The notes: generated by a model from the letters alone, not told the origin. Counted from the stretch's first letter, positions 1 to 10,161 are shown. The stretch: DNA of 34,111 nucleotides from Gnetum montanum (GCA_015680685.1 MNCI01000164.1:13720-47830), one strand, 5' to 3'. A program made the numbers and translations.

Positions 1-589
1 TTTTATATTGAATGATGTGTGTTACATTCACAAAACTTGATGGTTGAGTATATCAAAGGATATGTCATGTGGCCACATTGCATGAATGTCAAACATAGGT
101 CATTGTTGATATTAGGATAAGGAAGGCTATAATTTGGCTAAAGGATTATGATGCAAGAGGTGTAATAGAGGTGATGTAAGACAAGCACTCTTGGCATAGT
201 GGAACGATAGAATCTTATGCATCAAGATTGCTTCGTAACTTGCTGTTGGGATGAGTCACACCTTCATGATGACTTTAAGACTCATCCTACAAGTACAACT
301 AGAAGAGTACAAGAAGACACATTAAAGAATCCACTCGCTTACAATAGTTTGCGTATGGCTACATAAGAGAACAAGCAAAATACATGCTACCACAGGCTAT
401 AATAGGTACAACATGAGAAACATATCTTTCATTATACATACTCATATAAAGTTTGTAGTTCATCTGTCATGCTAAAAAGAAAGAATGAAAGGTTACACAA
501 GCTCACTTATTATAGGCTACAAAACTTATTGGTGTTGATCGTTCGTTAATGCCTAAAAGCAAATATAAACAAGGGCTATAGGAAAATAG

Positions 590-1690
590 GTTAGCATTAC
601 ATATAATAAGGTTTGAAATAGGAATGATAACCGGGTTTGCATTCATGTCCACCAATCTGAATGCCCCATTGCCATAGGCTTTGGTAATTAAGAAAGGTCC
701 CTTCTAATTAGTTAAGAACTTGTCTTCATGTTCATGAATGCCCTTAAGGACAAGATCTCCTTCCTTGACTTTTTTTTTTGTTTGAATCATGATGATGCTA
801 TTATTTTTGCCTCTCTTGGTATCGTTCAATGTGATCCAATGTCTATATTTAATACTCCACAAAATAGAGATTGATGATATGTAGCTTCTTGTTCTATTCA
901 TCATTTATAAAGTTAGATAGATCCATCCTTAAAGATGGTACCTACAAATTAAGAGGCAAAACAACTTTAGATCCATAAACAAGACTATACAAGGTGACAC
1001 CATTTATGGTTCGAAATGTTGTTCTATACATCCATAGTGCATGTATAAGTCATTCATGCCACATGCCTCTACTATTATGTAGCATCTTTTTACGTACATT
1101 TATGATGAATTTTTTTCTTAATTTATCTTGCCAATTGACTTGAAGAAAGTATGGAGATGAAAAGGAATCTTTAATGCTTAGTTGGTCATAAAAGACTTGT
1201 GTTTCTTGGCTACTGAACTATGGTTCATTATCTGTGAATAGAGGTAGAGGTATGTTAAAATAGAATAGTTCTAATATGAATTTCTAGACTTTTTGGGACA
1301 TTGTTTTTCTTAGAGGAATAGCTTCAACCCACTTTATAAAGTATTCTGTTGTAGTGATGATGAAGCTATGCCATGTGAAAGATTTAGGCATTATAGGTCT
1401 AATAATGTCTATTCCCCATTGTTGAAATGGTCATGTGATCTGAGTAGTATGTAGCTTAGTTGGTGGCACATGTATTAATTTTCTGTGCCATTGATAGGTA
1501 TTACAAGTTTTAACCTTCTATAGGCAGTCACTTTCCATATAGAGCCAATAGTACCCTAATCATCTAATCTTTGCAACCATGGCTCTAGGTCCTATATGTC
1601 CTTCACGTACACCTTTATGAACTTGCTCAAGGATTATGTGAGCTTTTGTTTTTCCCTAGCATACTAAAAATATGTCATCATAGGATCTTT
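590..1690 (-). pseudogene. Gypsy integrase pseudogene (minus strand)
   Basis: The integrase of this family joins element cDNA to host DNA. The minus strand shows a zinc-finger-like part (VHKGVREGHIG, then KTCNTYQ, where one of the two cysteines is lost). The catalytic core follows: GIDII carries the first acidic residue, then EYFIKWVEAIPLRK, then LFTDNEP with the second Asp retained. Further on come YRTTFRTINGVTLYSLVYG and the C-terminal segment VKEGDLVLKGIHEHEDKFL, then KGPFLITKAYGNGAFRLVD. The order and spacing are normal for a plant gypsy integrase of about 350 residues. Several in-frame stops break it. It continues from the RNase H remnant at its right. Confidence in the family is high; the Tat assignment is less sure. 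Confidence 0.82.
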
Positions 1691-1959
1691 GACCTAGTGT
1701 GTTATCCGCTACAATGATATATTGTTATGATCTTTTTACATACAGTGTCCTTTTGAGAAGCAATCAGGTTCCATGAAGATTCACCGTGCATTAAATAAAA
1801 CTTGATATCATCATACCATTTCTTTTGAGGAACATTATCAATAGTGGCTATAGAGAGGCCTTCAATGTTTTGCATGATGGGAAGAACAAACTTCTTCATC
1901 AAAGAAAGTAATTTACTAAACACATCTAGCATCACACTTAGGGCTAAAGTTGCAATGGC

Positions 1960-2880
1960 ATTAGATAAGGTGCTCTTAGTTTGAGGTATATGTTAGATGT
2001 CAACATCCATAAATTATTGCATGAGTTTCTTAGCTAGGTCATAATAAGATTGTAAATATTTGGATTTGCATGCATAAACCTCAGTTACTTGGTTAATCAC
2101 AAGTTATGAATTACCTATTACCCTTAAGGATTTGATTCCTTCGTTATGAGCTACCATCATTTCTCTAATCAACCTTTCATATTTACAACATTATTGGTAC
2201 ATGGAAATTGAAAATGATAAGCTAGACATTAGATTACACCAGAGGGTGAAGTTATGATGGTACTAGTTGTAATGTTCCCATTTCCAAATGATGCTACTAC
2301 ATAACAAAGATGATGCCTTTTCATAATAATAACATAACCCTAAATGGTGTGTTGTAATTGAGACCCAAAAGGATACATTATAATAATGGACATGACTCTT
2401 GAGGTAACCTTTGGAGGTTTGACCTAACGCATTTATACTCGAGCTTAGAGGACATGCTAGCATGGAATGACAAAGCTAGTAAAGGCAAGTCATAGGTGTT
2501 GGGTGAAGCAAGATAGGAAGAGGACTAGCCATTCCTTCTGGCTGATGATAGGCCTAACCATGGTGGCAGTGCTAGCTTACCTCTAAGGGATAGATGCTGA
2601 AGGAAGAAAACCCTAATAAGTTCTCTCAGAGCATGATCTAGGTACTTAGTTCTAGATCAATAAAGCATTATTTTCTATCTCTTTGTATACTTTCTCTATT
2701 ATTCTCTTTACGCATGATGCTGAATGTTACATATATTTGACATTTGGTATATTTTTTTCTTATGTATAATGTCTAATATAAAATATATTTGACATTTGCG
2801 ATGACATCCAAGAATGGGATGTCATAATTAGTATCGAAAAAAACCATAACCCAAGGATCATTTAGAATCATGAGTCGACT
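1960..2880 (-). pseudogene. Gypsy RNase H pseudogene, split by a solo LTR
   Basis: RNase H removes the RNA strand during reverse transcription. On the minus strand, the start (DPWVMVFFD) lies at about 2833-2865. The domain resumes left of the LTR at 2267 with TSPSGVI, then a PCTNNV-like piece, then MVAHNEGIKSLRVIGNS and a terminal segment like the usual IP-x-x-x-N-x-x-A-x-ALA ending (HIPQTKSTLSNAIATLA). Removing the LTR and one copy of its flanking repeat keeps the reading frame across the junction, which supports both calls. Right of about 2880 some GKA-type RT-linker similarity is visible to about 3000, then nothing recognisable. Confidence 0.75.
2268..2827 (+). mobile_element. Solo LTR inserted in the RNase H remnant
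   Basis: The segment starts TGTAATGTTCCCATTTC and ends GAATGGGATGTCATAA, which are imperfect inverted termini of a TGTAACATCCCATTC type. It is flanked by CTAGT (2263-2267) and TTAGT (2828-2832), a decayed 5-bp target duplication. A TATA-like stretch lies near 2429 and AATAAA at about 2658, suggesting plus orientation. No internal domain follows; the host pol resumes immediately to the right, so this is a solo LTR left by recombination. The exact right end is uncertain by 1-3 bases. Confidence 0.75.
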
Positions 2881-3009
2881 ACAATGTGAACTTGATGATG
2901 AACCATAAAGCCATGACACAGGGAGAGTCATTGATCATCAACAGATGCCCCATATGTTTGTGATGTAAGCTAGAAGATGCCTTTCCATTGATTTCATGAA
3001 TAGTAGATT

Positions 3010-4340
3010 AAACATCTATAAAAGATGTAGATCCCATCAACCAACAAAATTCTTTCATGGATATCATTGACTGATGAAGATTTGATTACACCTCATCAAG
3101 CATCAATTACAAGAGATGTTGGTAAGACATGAATATATTGGTCGAAGTAACTCTTATCCATCTAAATACTATAAATATTAATTTTTTAAGATCATTGTTA
3201 AGTTTCTTCCAAAAAGCTACTAACCATGATCTGAATTAATCTTGTTTTGTTGAAACTCATTATCCTAAGCATTTAACCCTTGTAACTTACCATTATTCAC
3301 CATTCCAAGACCTAGTTATTGATAAGATAAGGGAGTCAATCCATTCATAAAATTGTCTAATTCCCATAGGAAAACCAGTACTTAGTAAATGATGTTATCA
3401 TAATCTTCTCCTCAATACCTGATTAGGGTATAACAATGATATGAGAAGATATAACCATCATACTTGTTAAATTATAGGGTATAAATATTATATTCCTATT
3501 TTAGGATTGGTACGTCATTTACATTCAAATCCAAGTAATCTAGAAGATCTCAAGTTATCATATTGCATCCTAGAAGTGTCAATCCAACAAGATTAGCTAT
3601 TTTGGTCCTCTTAATCCCTAAAATTTCAACTTCATTCTTGAACCCTAAAACTCTATCCAATGCATTTTACTCATTGAGACAATTCCAATGGTACAATTTT
3701 TGTCTTGATTAGACTTACAATTTGAGAGATATCATTGTTTTAAGTTTCTTATCATGCATGTATTAAAATAATATTGAATTATTTAAATTATTATTATGTG
3801 GATAACAGCCCCTTTTGGCACCCTCCAGCCTACTAAAAATCCTCCCTATAAATGCATGTTGGCTTCATCTAAGCTACACAACCCTTGCACATGTTAGCTT
3901 TGTCTAGGCCAGCATGGCCCTTGCACAAGGCGCATAAGTCCACACATAGGCTGTGTAGGCCCACATGCCATTTGGGGCCATGCTAGCTCCAATAAGGGTT
4001 GTGTCGAAGCCATTTTGGGCCACACAAGCCATTTTGGAGGACCACTCAAGGCCCTAGCATCACCTAGCCGCCTAGTGTTCTGTCATTCAACCACCCAGCA
4101 CCCATTGCCTAGCATCATCCTACACAGCCCAACACTCCAAGCCCACTGCCAATGTTGCCTCCACTCCTACTGTCATTCCTATCCTGCCCCATTGATGGAA
4201 AAATTTTCTAGTCAGCTAATGGAGATTTTGAAATTTCTATCAATTGACTGAAATTTCAAATATTTTGTTAACTAATGGAGAATTTAAACTTTTCCTTCAA
4301 TAGAAATTTAATTTTAAATTAGAAATGTTGGAAATTTTTT
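3010..4340. other. Unassigned spacer with a GC-richer low-complexity block
   Basis: No coding similarity was recognised. At 3840-4200 the composition turns C-rich with recurring words (the phrase AGCCATTTTGG occurs twice about 24 bases apart near 4010-4035, and GGCC/CACA words are frequent). A plus-strand open frame over 4015-4251 there is low complexity and looks accidental. From 4200 to 4330 short AATGGAGA and GAAATTTC words recur in both orientations. Confidence 0.5.
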
Positions 4341-4358
4341 TTTTTAAAAAAAGAATGT

Positions 4359-4461
4359 GGTGCATTGGCAGCATGTGAGATAAGAATTATGTGATTAAGC
4401 ATGTTTGTTCTAGAGTAGTACCTAGATGGATGACCTCTTGGGAAGTCTTATTTTTCACACC
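4359..4461 (+). repeat. 5S rRNA-derived sequence (degenerate)
   Basis: This segment aligns by eye with the plant 5S rRNA gene. It has GTGATTAAGCATG at the box A position (gene: GAAGTTAAGCGTG), GAGTAGTAC at the intermediate element, and TGGATGACCTCTTGGGAAGT at box C (gene: GATGGGTGACCTCCTGGGAAGT). The 5' third is weak. Differences are mostly transitions, so it is not a functional 5S gene. It is embedded in a tandem unit. Possible sources are a 5S-containing TRIM such as Cassandra, a 5S-derived SINE, or a 5S-derived satellite. Confidence 0.75.
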
Positions 4462-5100
4462 AAAGCCTCTGAACCTCAAAAGCCATAACATTTGATTTTA
4501 GAAGCCTTTTTAAGTGAATTAAGAGTTGTTTCTTATAGATTTTAACCTTCTAGACACAATGGTGAAGTTAGATCTATCCCATGGAATCCCAACAATTAGT
4601 TTTCAGCCCTTACCTAATATAGTACCTTAAGACCCTCAAAAGCTTAAGTTAGTGTAACTCAAGCATACGATGTATTTTTCTTTAACATATGAATAGTCAT
4701 TTCAAAGGTTCTGGAGTAGTGCTAGGATGGGTGACCTCTCAGAAAGTCTCATTTTTCATGACAAAGGTTCTAGATTTTAGAAGCCATAACTTTTAATTCT
4801 GGAAACCTTTTTTGATAGATGAAGAGTCGTTTCCTAGAGATTTTAACCTTCCAGACATAATGGTAAAGTTAAATCTATCCCATGGAACCCCAAAAATTAC
4901 TTTTCACTCCTCATCCAATATAGTGCCTTAATATCCTCAACAGCTTAATTCAGCATAACTCAAGCATACAATGTCTTTTTTTAAAACATATGAATAGTCA
5001 TTTTAAACATTTTCTTCATCCTTTTGAACTCAATGGTGAGGTCATATTTATCATCTAGGTACCTAATAATTCATTGATATCTTAAAATGTACCTTAAAAG
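4408..5100 (+). repeat. Tandem array of ~301-bp 5S-derived monomers
   Basis: Two monomers follow each other with matched landmarks exactly 301 bases apart: GAGTAGT at 4413 and 4714, and the GGT of ATGGTGAAGTT/ATGGTAAAGTT at 4561 and 4862. Each runs from the 3' half of the 5S-like segment through AGCCATAAC, ATTTTAACCTTC and CTATCCCATGGAA to CATATGAATAGTCATTT. The second copy keeps a perfect box-C-like GGATGGGTGACCTC at about 4727. A third, partial monomer lacking the 5S part seems present at about 5020-5100 (CAATGGTGAGGTC, TACCTTAAAAG). Confidence 0.7.
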
Positions 5101-5496
5101 TTGACAGGCAACTAATGATGCCTCATAATTCAACTATTGGAACTAATGAAGTTAACCTTTTTGGAACCTTAAGATTCAGTGCTTAACCTTTGTAGATAGC
5201 CTTAAGATTGCTAACCCCTAGTGATTCATTTTAGTGTTCTTAAAGGGGTAGGAAAAGTTGTTAAGTTTTAGATAATGTAGTTAGATATTATTAAAATAAG
5301 ATAATATAGTTAAATATTACCAAAATTAGTTGGAAAATTAGTTGATGAAATAGAACAATCTTCAATGATCAACAAGATATATATCAATTCATCTTGTAAT
5401 CAAAAACATATGATACATGGAGGCTTAAAATCTCATTTCAACAAGGTGTATGATACTCATGAAGAGAAATGACCCAAAGAAAATCCAAGAATGAGA

Positions 5497-6535
5497 ATGA
5501 AAGTTGTAACATACAACATGCTTGCAAGATTCTTAGAGAGTGAGAAACAACATCTATTATGTCCACCATGGCCTTGGATTAACATGAATATAGATACCCA
5601 CACATCTTAGTAGAGTTCCAGAATTTGGATGCTGATGTCTTGTGCTTACAAGAACTCTTGCAATGGAAATTACTATACCAATTCCAACCAAACTTGGAAA
5701 AGCTGAGATACAAATGTATTTATAAGCAAAAAGGTTCTTGCGAAAGTTCTTATTTTGAGCCATATAGATTAGCCTATTATAGAATTCATAACATGGATGG
5801 TTGTGTGAGCCTTTATAAAGAAGCCAAGTTTGAATTGGTACAAAGATTGGAATGGAGTTTAGAAAATATGATTTTTGGAATTTGAAAACTTCAAACCATG
5901 GAAAATAAATAACAATCAAGATTTTAGAAAAATCACATAGCCTTGGTAGTGATTCTAAAAGTCCATCTATCAAGGGAGATGTGTATGTATAGTCAGCATA
6001 CATTTAATTGCCAAATCAACATGTTCAAATGTTAGACTATGTCAAAGAACATACTTGATTAAGAAAATAAAAGAAAGTTTGAAGAATAAGTTATTCTTGA
6101 GCTATACTAATCCAGTTCCATTTATTCTTTGTGGAGACTTCATTATAAAAGTTGGAAGTGGTGTCTATCAATTCTTAAAATATGGATGTGTGAAGAATTC
6201 CTTTGAAGATGAACTTGATTTGAAGAAGTTGTTTCCATCAATTCAACGTACAATTTCATTAGCTAATGCATATTCTACTTATTTTGAATCTTCAGTAGAT
6301 AAATCAAATCCTAGAACTCAAGAACAGATGATGTTAATGGATCATACTCATCAAGAACCTTAGTTTACCAATTTCTCTACCATAATTAATGAGGATGGGT
6401 CAATAACATTCTTCATTAAGACCCTAGATTATATTTGGTACAATGTCCAATTCTTTAGAGTTACCAAGTTACTAGAGTTAATTTCTAAAGAATCAAGATC
6501 AAGCCCTTCCATCCTAAACAAGACCCTCTAATCAT
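5497..6535 (+). pseudogene. CCR4-type poly(A) deadenylase (EEP nuclease) pseudogene
   Basis: CCR4 proteins are the exonuclease subunit of CCR4-NOT and shorten mRNA poly(A) tails in the cytoplasm. Recognisable blocks lie in order on the plus strand: MKVVTYNMLARFLESEKQH and CPPWPW from 5497; LDADVLCLQEL at 5625, which keeps the catalytic Glu; NMDGCVSLYKEAKFELV near 5790; FILCGDF near 6120, where the Asn of the usual GDFN is replaced by Ile; NAYSTYFES near 6265; EQMMLMDHTHQEP near 6320, then FTNFS; and TLDYIWYN near 6423, then LLELISKES. Order and overall span (about 300 codons) match the whole EEP domain of plant CCR4 homologues, with no introns visible. It carries at least two frameshifts and several stops. 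It looks like a retrocopy. No 3' poly(A) or target duplication was identified, so that is inference. Confidence 0.8.
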
Positions 6536-6539
6536 ATAC

Positions 6540-7007
6540 CACTTATGGAAACTTTATAATTACTTCCATCAATTCATAAGGTTGATCAAGATCAAGAAGT
6601 ATCTCACTCTTACTTTTATTTATAATCTTATTATTTTTTTCATTATATCTAAGGCAATGCAATTTGAGAATAAAAGATTTGCCCTACCTTCACTTGGGTA
6701 ACTAGATTTGTATTGCACTTTGTGTGTGACGCTAGTTAAGAATGATGATTGGTGGTTGATAAATATTTTAATTCATCTATTGTCATTTTCTTAGAAAATG
6801 AGGTAAGTATTAATAAAATAATATTTAATGATTTTGTATATATTCTTCTCGCATATATTTTGTTTGCCAAATAAGAAAGAAACAACTTCAAGTTCAAAAG
6901 AGAAATCAAATTATTGAAGCATAGGATCATAATAGAAGAATTGGATCTAGAAAGAGATAGTGAATGTGGACTCGTTCAAGGATGAATAAAACCTAAGAAG
7001 GGTAGAT
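6540..7007. other. Unassigned spacer
   Basis: AT-rich sequence with no clear coding similarity. It ends with ACCTAAGAAGGGTAGAT (about 6991-7007), a purine-rich stretch directly before an LTR-like TGTAACATC start. That is the expected position of a polypurine tract if a 3' LTR begins at 7008. Confidence 0.35.
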
Positions 7008-7100
7008 TGTAACATCGCCATTCTCAAATGATGGTGTTGCATAATGAAGATGATGCCTCTTCATAACAAGTGTTATTGTTATTGTACCAAGACCTGAAAG
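7008..7100 (+). repeat. LTR-start-like repeat related to the 2268 solo LTR
   Basis: The first roughly 90 bases (TGTAACATCGCCATTCTCAA, then GATGATGCCTCTTCATAA) match the start of the solo LTR at 2268 with a moderate number of substitutions. Similarity then fades apart from a short TGTGTTGTTGAAAC word. This could be the 5' end of a related LTR or a fragment. The other end was not located. Confidence 0.5.
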
Positions 7101-9203
7101 AATGTGTTGTTGAAACACCACCAAATTTCATGTTTCAACCTTTATTTCCCAACTTGAGCAAAGGATTCATTGTAAATGGGAGATGTGTACCCCAAGAACT
7201 ACAATCTTACATACTTTAGCTTTTTAGAGCCAAAAAATTCTTTTAAAGTTGTTATTTCCTTATTTCCCAAGTAGAAAAGGGTACCCCATTTTCATATTCA
7301 GGCTTGGAAAGGCTGAAAACACCTTTGAAATCACTAAAAATAGCATTTTCATGGGTTTTTGTATGAGTATGATCCTAACTACATTAGAGTCATTTATAGT
7401 AGTCACAATAACTACATTTTTAGTAGTCATAGTAGCCAACATAGTCACTACCAAGATCTAGCAGAAGTGCAATGTTGGGATTATTGGAATTTCCATTTTT
7501 CCAACAATAGCTAGCGTATACATCACAAGTTAGCAATGGCCAACGTAGACAGCATTCTTCACTAGGCACAACACTTTCCAACGAATTCCACCATTTCCAA
7601 AGTTTCCAACTTTTTTCACATTTTTCACCATTTTTTACATTTTTCATCAATTTCAACATAGTCCACCAATGCTAGCATAGTAGGAATGATGTTAGTATAG
7701 TTACCAAAGTCTATTTACTATTCATAATTAAAAAATGGAGTTTGTGGTCGTAGCCCATTCTAGACTTACTATAAATGGCAACTCCATTGAAAGTAGATGA
7801 CCATTGACCAAGGCTAGCATAGTAAGAATGATTCCAATGTAGACACAAAATTTTGTTTACTATTTATAGTAAACATTTGGGTTTTGTGGTTGTATTTCAT
7901 TCCAGACCTACCATAAATAGTAACTACACTAATTACTATTGCAACCTGCATGTTGACACCAATCTATCAATCCCAAAAATAGCAACCCTACTCTATAAAT
8001 ATCTTACATCAATACCATTTTCTGGTTCCAAACACTTTGCATTCCCAGTGCTTTAGCATTTTTGCAACTTCTTGGTATCAACAACATTTTCCATTTTCTA
8101 ACCATCAAAGTCCATTACTACCCTTGCAATCTTGCTTACACTTTTGGCAGCAAAAACTAGTACTATGCTAGGCACATAGACTTCCACATAGCAACCATTG
8201 CACCAAGAGTGTAATCTCATCCTCATTACCTTGTTGCAGACCCTGGTGGAAATGGATGGAAACGTTGTTGAAAACTAAAGCTAGGAAGCAACCAAATTGT
8301 GGAGTTGTAGTAGAACATAGGCTACCTTCTCCAACAGACTTCAAGCTCCTACCTACAACTTCTAGTGCCTTTAGCATAAAATATGTACTTCATGAACCTT
8401 TCTCTTCATTCTTTTATAAAGTTATTATTCATTTTGTGCAAGTTTTAGTTACGTTTCCATTTTTTCACTTATTTTATTTTTAGATCTATAACAACAACTT
8501 CATTTCCATTTTGTTTTTAGTTTCGCTTTCATTTTTGGTTTCATCTATGCCTTCATCTATGTTTCCATTTGCTACTTACATTACATTCTATAAGTCCCTG
8601 GGTAATCGGTAAGATCATCTAGGGCACCCTAAGTCCTGTTTTCTAGAGGCCCTTGGGATTTGAAGTTAAAGCTATTCCAATTTTTGGATTTTTTGGTTTT
8701 CCCATTCTAGCAACTAAGATTTCTAGCTCCAACATATATGAACATCTTCAACATATTAGAAAGATTAATTAGGATACATTGAGCATGGTTTACAATGATG
8801 AAACTTGTACATAAATTATTGGAACTTCATGACTAATCATCATGTTGCAATTAGTATCAAATCTAACTTTAGGATGGTAGTGAGGAGCTAGGGCCTAGGA
8901 TAACTATGAGGTTGATGTTAACCATAATATAATCCGAAAATTGGAATTTGACATAACATGAGGATTTCTAACTAAACAAGTTGACATTAAGATATATGAG
9001 GGTTGGCCTAGATAGGTGAGGTATTACACAAAACTACCCTTGATGGCTAATTAAGTTAGTATTAGCTTATAGTTATTTCAAACATTTATTATTAGAAACC
9101 TCATGGAAAACTCCAAAAGTAGAGAAAACCATGAGTTGATAAATTATAATTACATTACCAAGAATTGTTAGTGTTTGATTAATCAGTAACTATTGTTAGT
9201 ACT
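7101..9203. other. Unassigned region, possibly part of an old LTR
   Basis: No protein similarity was seen in any frame; the short open frames at 7249-7461, 7853-8056 and 8256-8483 look like chance. It contains a TTTTTCAC/TTTTTTAC-type low-complexity run at about 7605-7650, the 142-bp duplication listed separately, and a TATA-like CTATAAATATC at about 7992-8002. The sequence right up to 9203 is the target DNA into which the large Athila-like element inserted; it resumes at 26555. Confidence 0.4.
7673..7960 (+). repeat. 142-bp tandem duplication, two diverged copies
   Basis: TAGCATAGTAGGAATGATG at 7673 recurs as TAGCATAGTAAGAATGATT at 7815. Both copies then carry a TTTACTATTCATA/TTTACTATTTATA word, a GTTTGTGGTCGTAGCCCATTC/GTTTTGTGGTTGTATTTCATTC word, and TTACTATAAATGGCAACT or TACCATAAATAGTAACT. 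Phase is kept throughout, so this is one duplication event followed by substitution. Confidence 0.7.
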
Positions 9204-9208
9204 AATAG
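9204..9208. repeat. Target-site duplication, left copy (AATAG)
   Basis: AATAG immediately precedes the TGATGAA LTR start and is repeated perfectly at 26550-26554 right after the TTCATCA end. Five bases is the normal duplication size for Ty3/gypsy integrase. Confidence 0.92.
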
Positions 9209-9284
9209 TGATGAATGTCAAAGAGTCATGTCAACGGGCCTTCGTTGACGAGCCTCCATCAACAAAGTCCCATTTATGTGGTGT

Positions 9285-9300
9285 GCCTCGTCGACGAGGC
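9285..9300. promoter_or_regulatory. 16-bp perfect palindrome in U3
   Basis: GCCTCGTCGACGAGGC is a perfect palindrome about 65 bases upstream of the TATA box, with three CpG sites intact in an otherwise CpG-poor element. Related half-site words (GTTGACGAGCC, ATTGACAGGGCCCC, ATTGACGCAACCC) surround it. The 3' LTR has the palindrome CTTGTCGACAAG at 25699-25710 and GCCTCGTCGATG at 25743. A transcription-factor site is inferred only from position and symmetry. Confidence 0.5.
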
Positions 9301-9362
9301 TGCATTAGCATAGCATTTGCTACATTGACAGGGCCCCATTGACGCAACCCTAAGGCAAAAAC

Positions 9363-9369
9363 TATAAAT
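9363..9369 (+). promoter_or_regulatory. TATA box of the 5' LTR
   Basis: TATAAAT within ACTATAAATATGAGC, about 155 bases into the LTR, fits a U3 promoter with RNA start expected about 30 bases downstream. The equivalent site in the 3' LTR has decayed to CTTTAAATATAAGC (about 25781). Confidence 0.65.
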
Positions 9370-10137
9370 ATGAGCTCACCAACTACATTGATGATAGAAT
9401 TCTTGTCATAGTAGCAAAGCTCTTATAGTTTCTTTATTTTAGAGTTATAATATTTCTCTAAGTGCCCACAGTAGGAGTTAGAAAGTGTATGAATTTTTAT
9501 TCAAGCATTGTTGTACCTGAACAAACCAATGTGAATGGTAACAAGGATGAGCTTCTTGATCAAACCTTGCAGTACTTGGATTAGATTAATGATTTATTTG
9601 TGTTCATTATTTTCATTAATTACAACATTAATTAAGCTAAATTAGGCTTTGAGTGATCGATCCATTAATTAAATAAATAAATTAAGCACATAAGTATGTC
9701 TTCTTCGAGCCTAAACATGTATTTTCTTGGTAATCCTAGTAGTGTTATTGCTTGGTCCACCTAGAAGCATAGCACTTGGTAAGTACGTGGGTTTAGGACA
9801 TGTACGACAACTAGGACTAGATGCTTATGTTAAGACTAGTTAGACATTAGTTAATTAATTAGATCTTAGTAGTATTAAATCATCTTATCTTTATATTTCA
9901 GCATCACAAACCCTAAAAACATAAAACCATAAAAATCATATACCTCTATTACACTTGATCATATCGTGTACACCACAAGTGTAATTTAGAAGATAACGAA
10001 TGATCTTTAGGCAAGGTTCACTGCCTAGATGACTAGTGTACTGAAGAACATAAAGTCCTTGGAATTTGACTAGATTACATGTGAATTCTTCATGATTTGT
10101 ATGGTTGAGCATAAGGGTACCTTCACTGCTTCATCAT

Positions 10138-10161
10138 TGGCATCATTGCCAAGGAACTCGA
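10138..10161 (+). promoter_or_regulatory. Primer binding site, tRNA-Asp type
   Basis: One base after the LTR, TGGCATCATTGCCAAGGAAC aligns with TGGCGCCGTTGCCGGGGATC, the complement of the plant tRNA-Asp 3' end used by Athila elements. The differences are transitions, including loss of CpG sites (GCGCCG to GCATCA). This supports the LTR boundary and the lineage. Confidence 0.8.

Larger units (their letters stand above)
1..3010 (-). mobile_element. Decayed Ty3/gypsy (Tat-like) retrotransposon, pol remnant
   Basis: Reading the minus strand from about 3010 down to 590 gives the end of an RT-RNase H linker, RNase H, and integrase, in the order expected for a Ty3/gypsy pol. Everything is broken by stops and small frameshifts. 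The integrase phrases (PFQQWGIDII, then a YF.KWVEAIPLR run) are typical of the Tat/Ogre side of plant gypsy elements, so the lineage is inferred from motif wording only. The element is interrupted by a solo LTR at 2268-2827. Sequence 1-589 should be the 3' non-coding part of the same element. I see no LTR boundary there, and the element probably runs off the left edge. Confidence 0.8.
9209..10136 (+). repeat. 5' LTR of the Athila-like element
   Basis: 928 bp starting TGATGAATGTC and ending CTTCATCA, so the ends form a perfect 7-bp inverted repeat (TGATGAA/TTCATCA). It aligns along its length with 25653-26549. Differences include an extra block of about 45 bp at roughly 9300-9345 and an extra 12 bp near 9620 (ACAACATTAATT), absent from the 3' copy. 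U3 holds TGACG and GTCGAC words, then a TATA box at 9363. Confidence 0.93.

Noticed and set aside
2827-2840. ATTAGTATCG as a primer binding site after the LTR at 2268
   Set aside because: It resembles a decayed initiator-Met PBS, but the host RNase H resumes there in frame and TTAGT fits a target duplication, so a solo LTR explains it better. The similar word near 8849 is then coincidence.
4015-4251. 78-codon plus-strand open frame
   Set aside because: Low-complexity C-rich sequence with repeated words and no protein similarity.
4359-4461. Functional 5S rRNA gene
   Set aside because: Too many substitutions, weak 5' third, and it is embedded in a longer repeated unit.
5557-6003. 148-codon minus-strand open frame
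   Set aside because: It is antisense to the CCR4-like pseudogene, which has clear family motifs on the plus strand.
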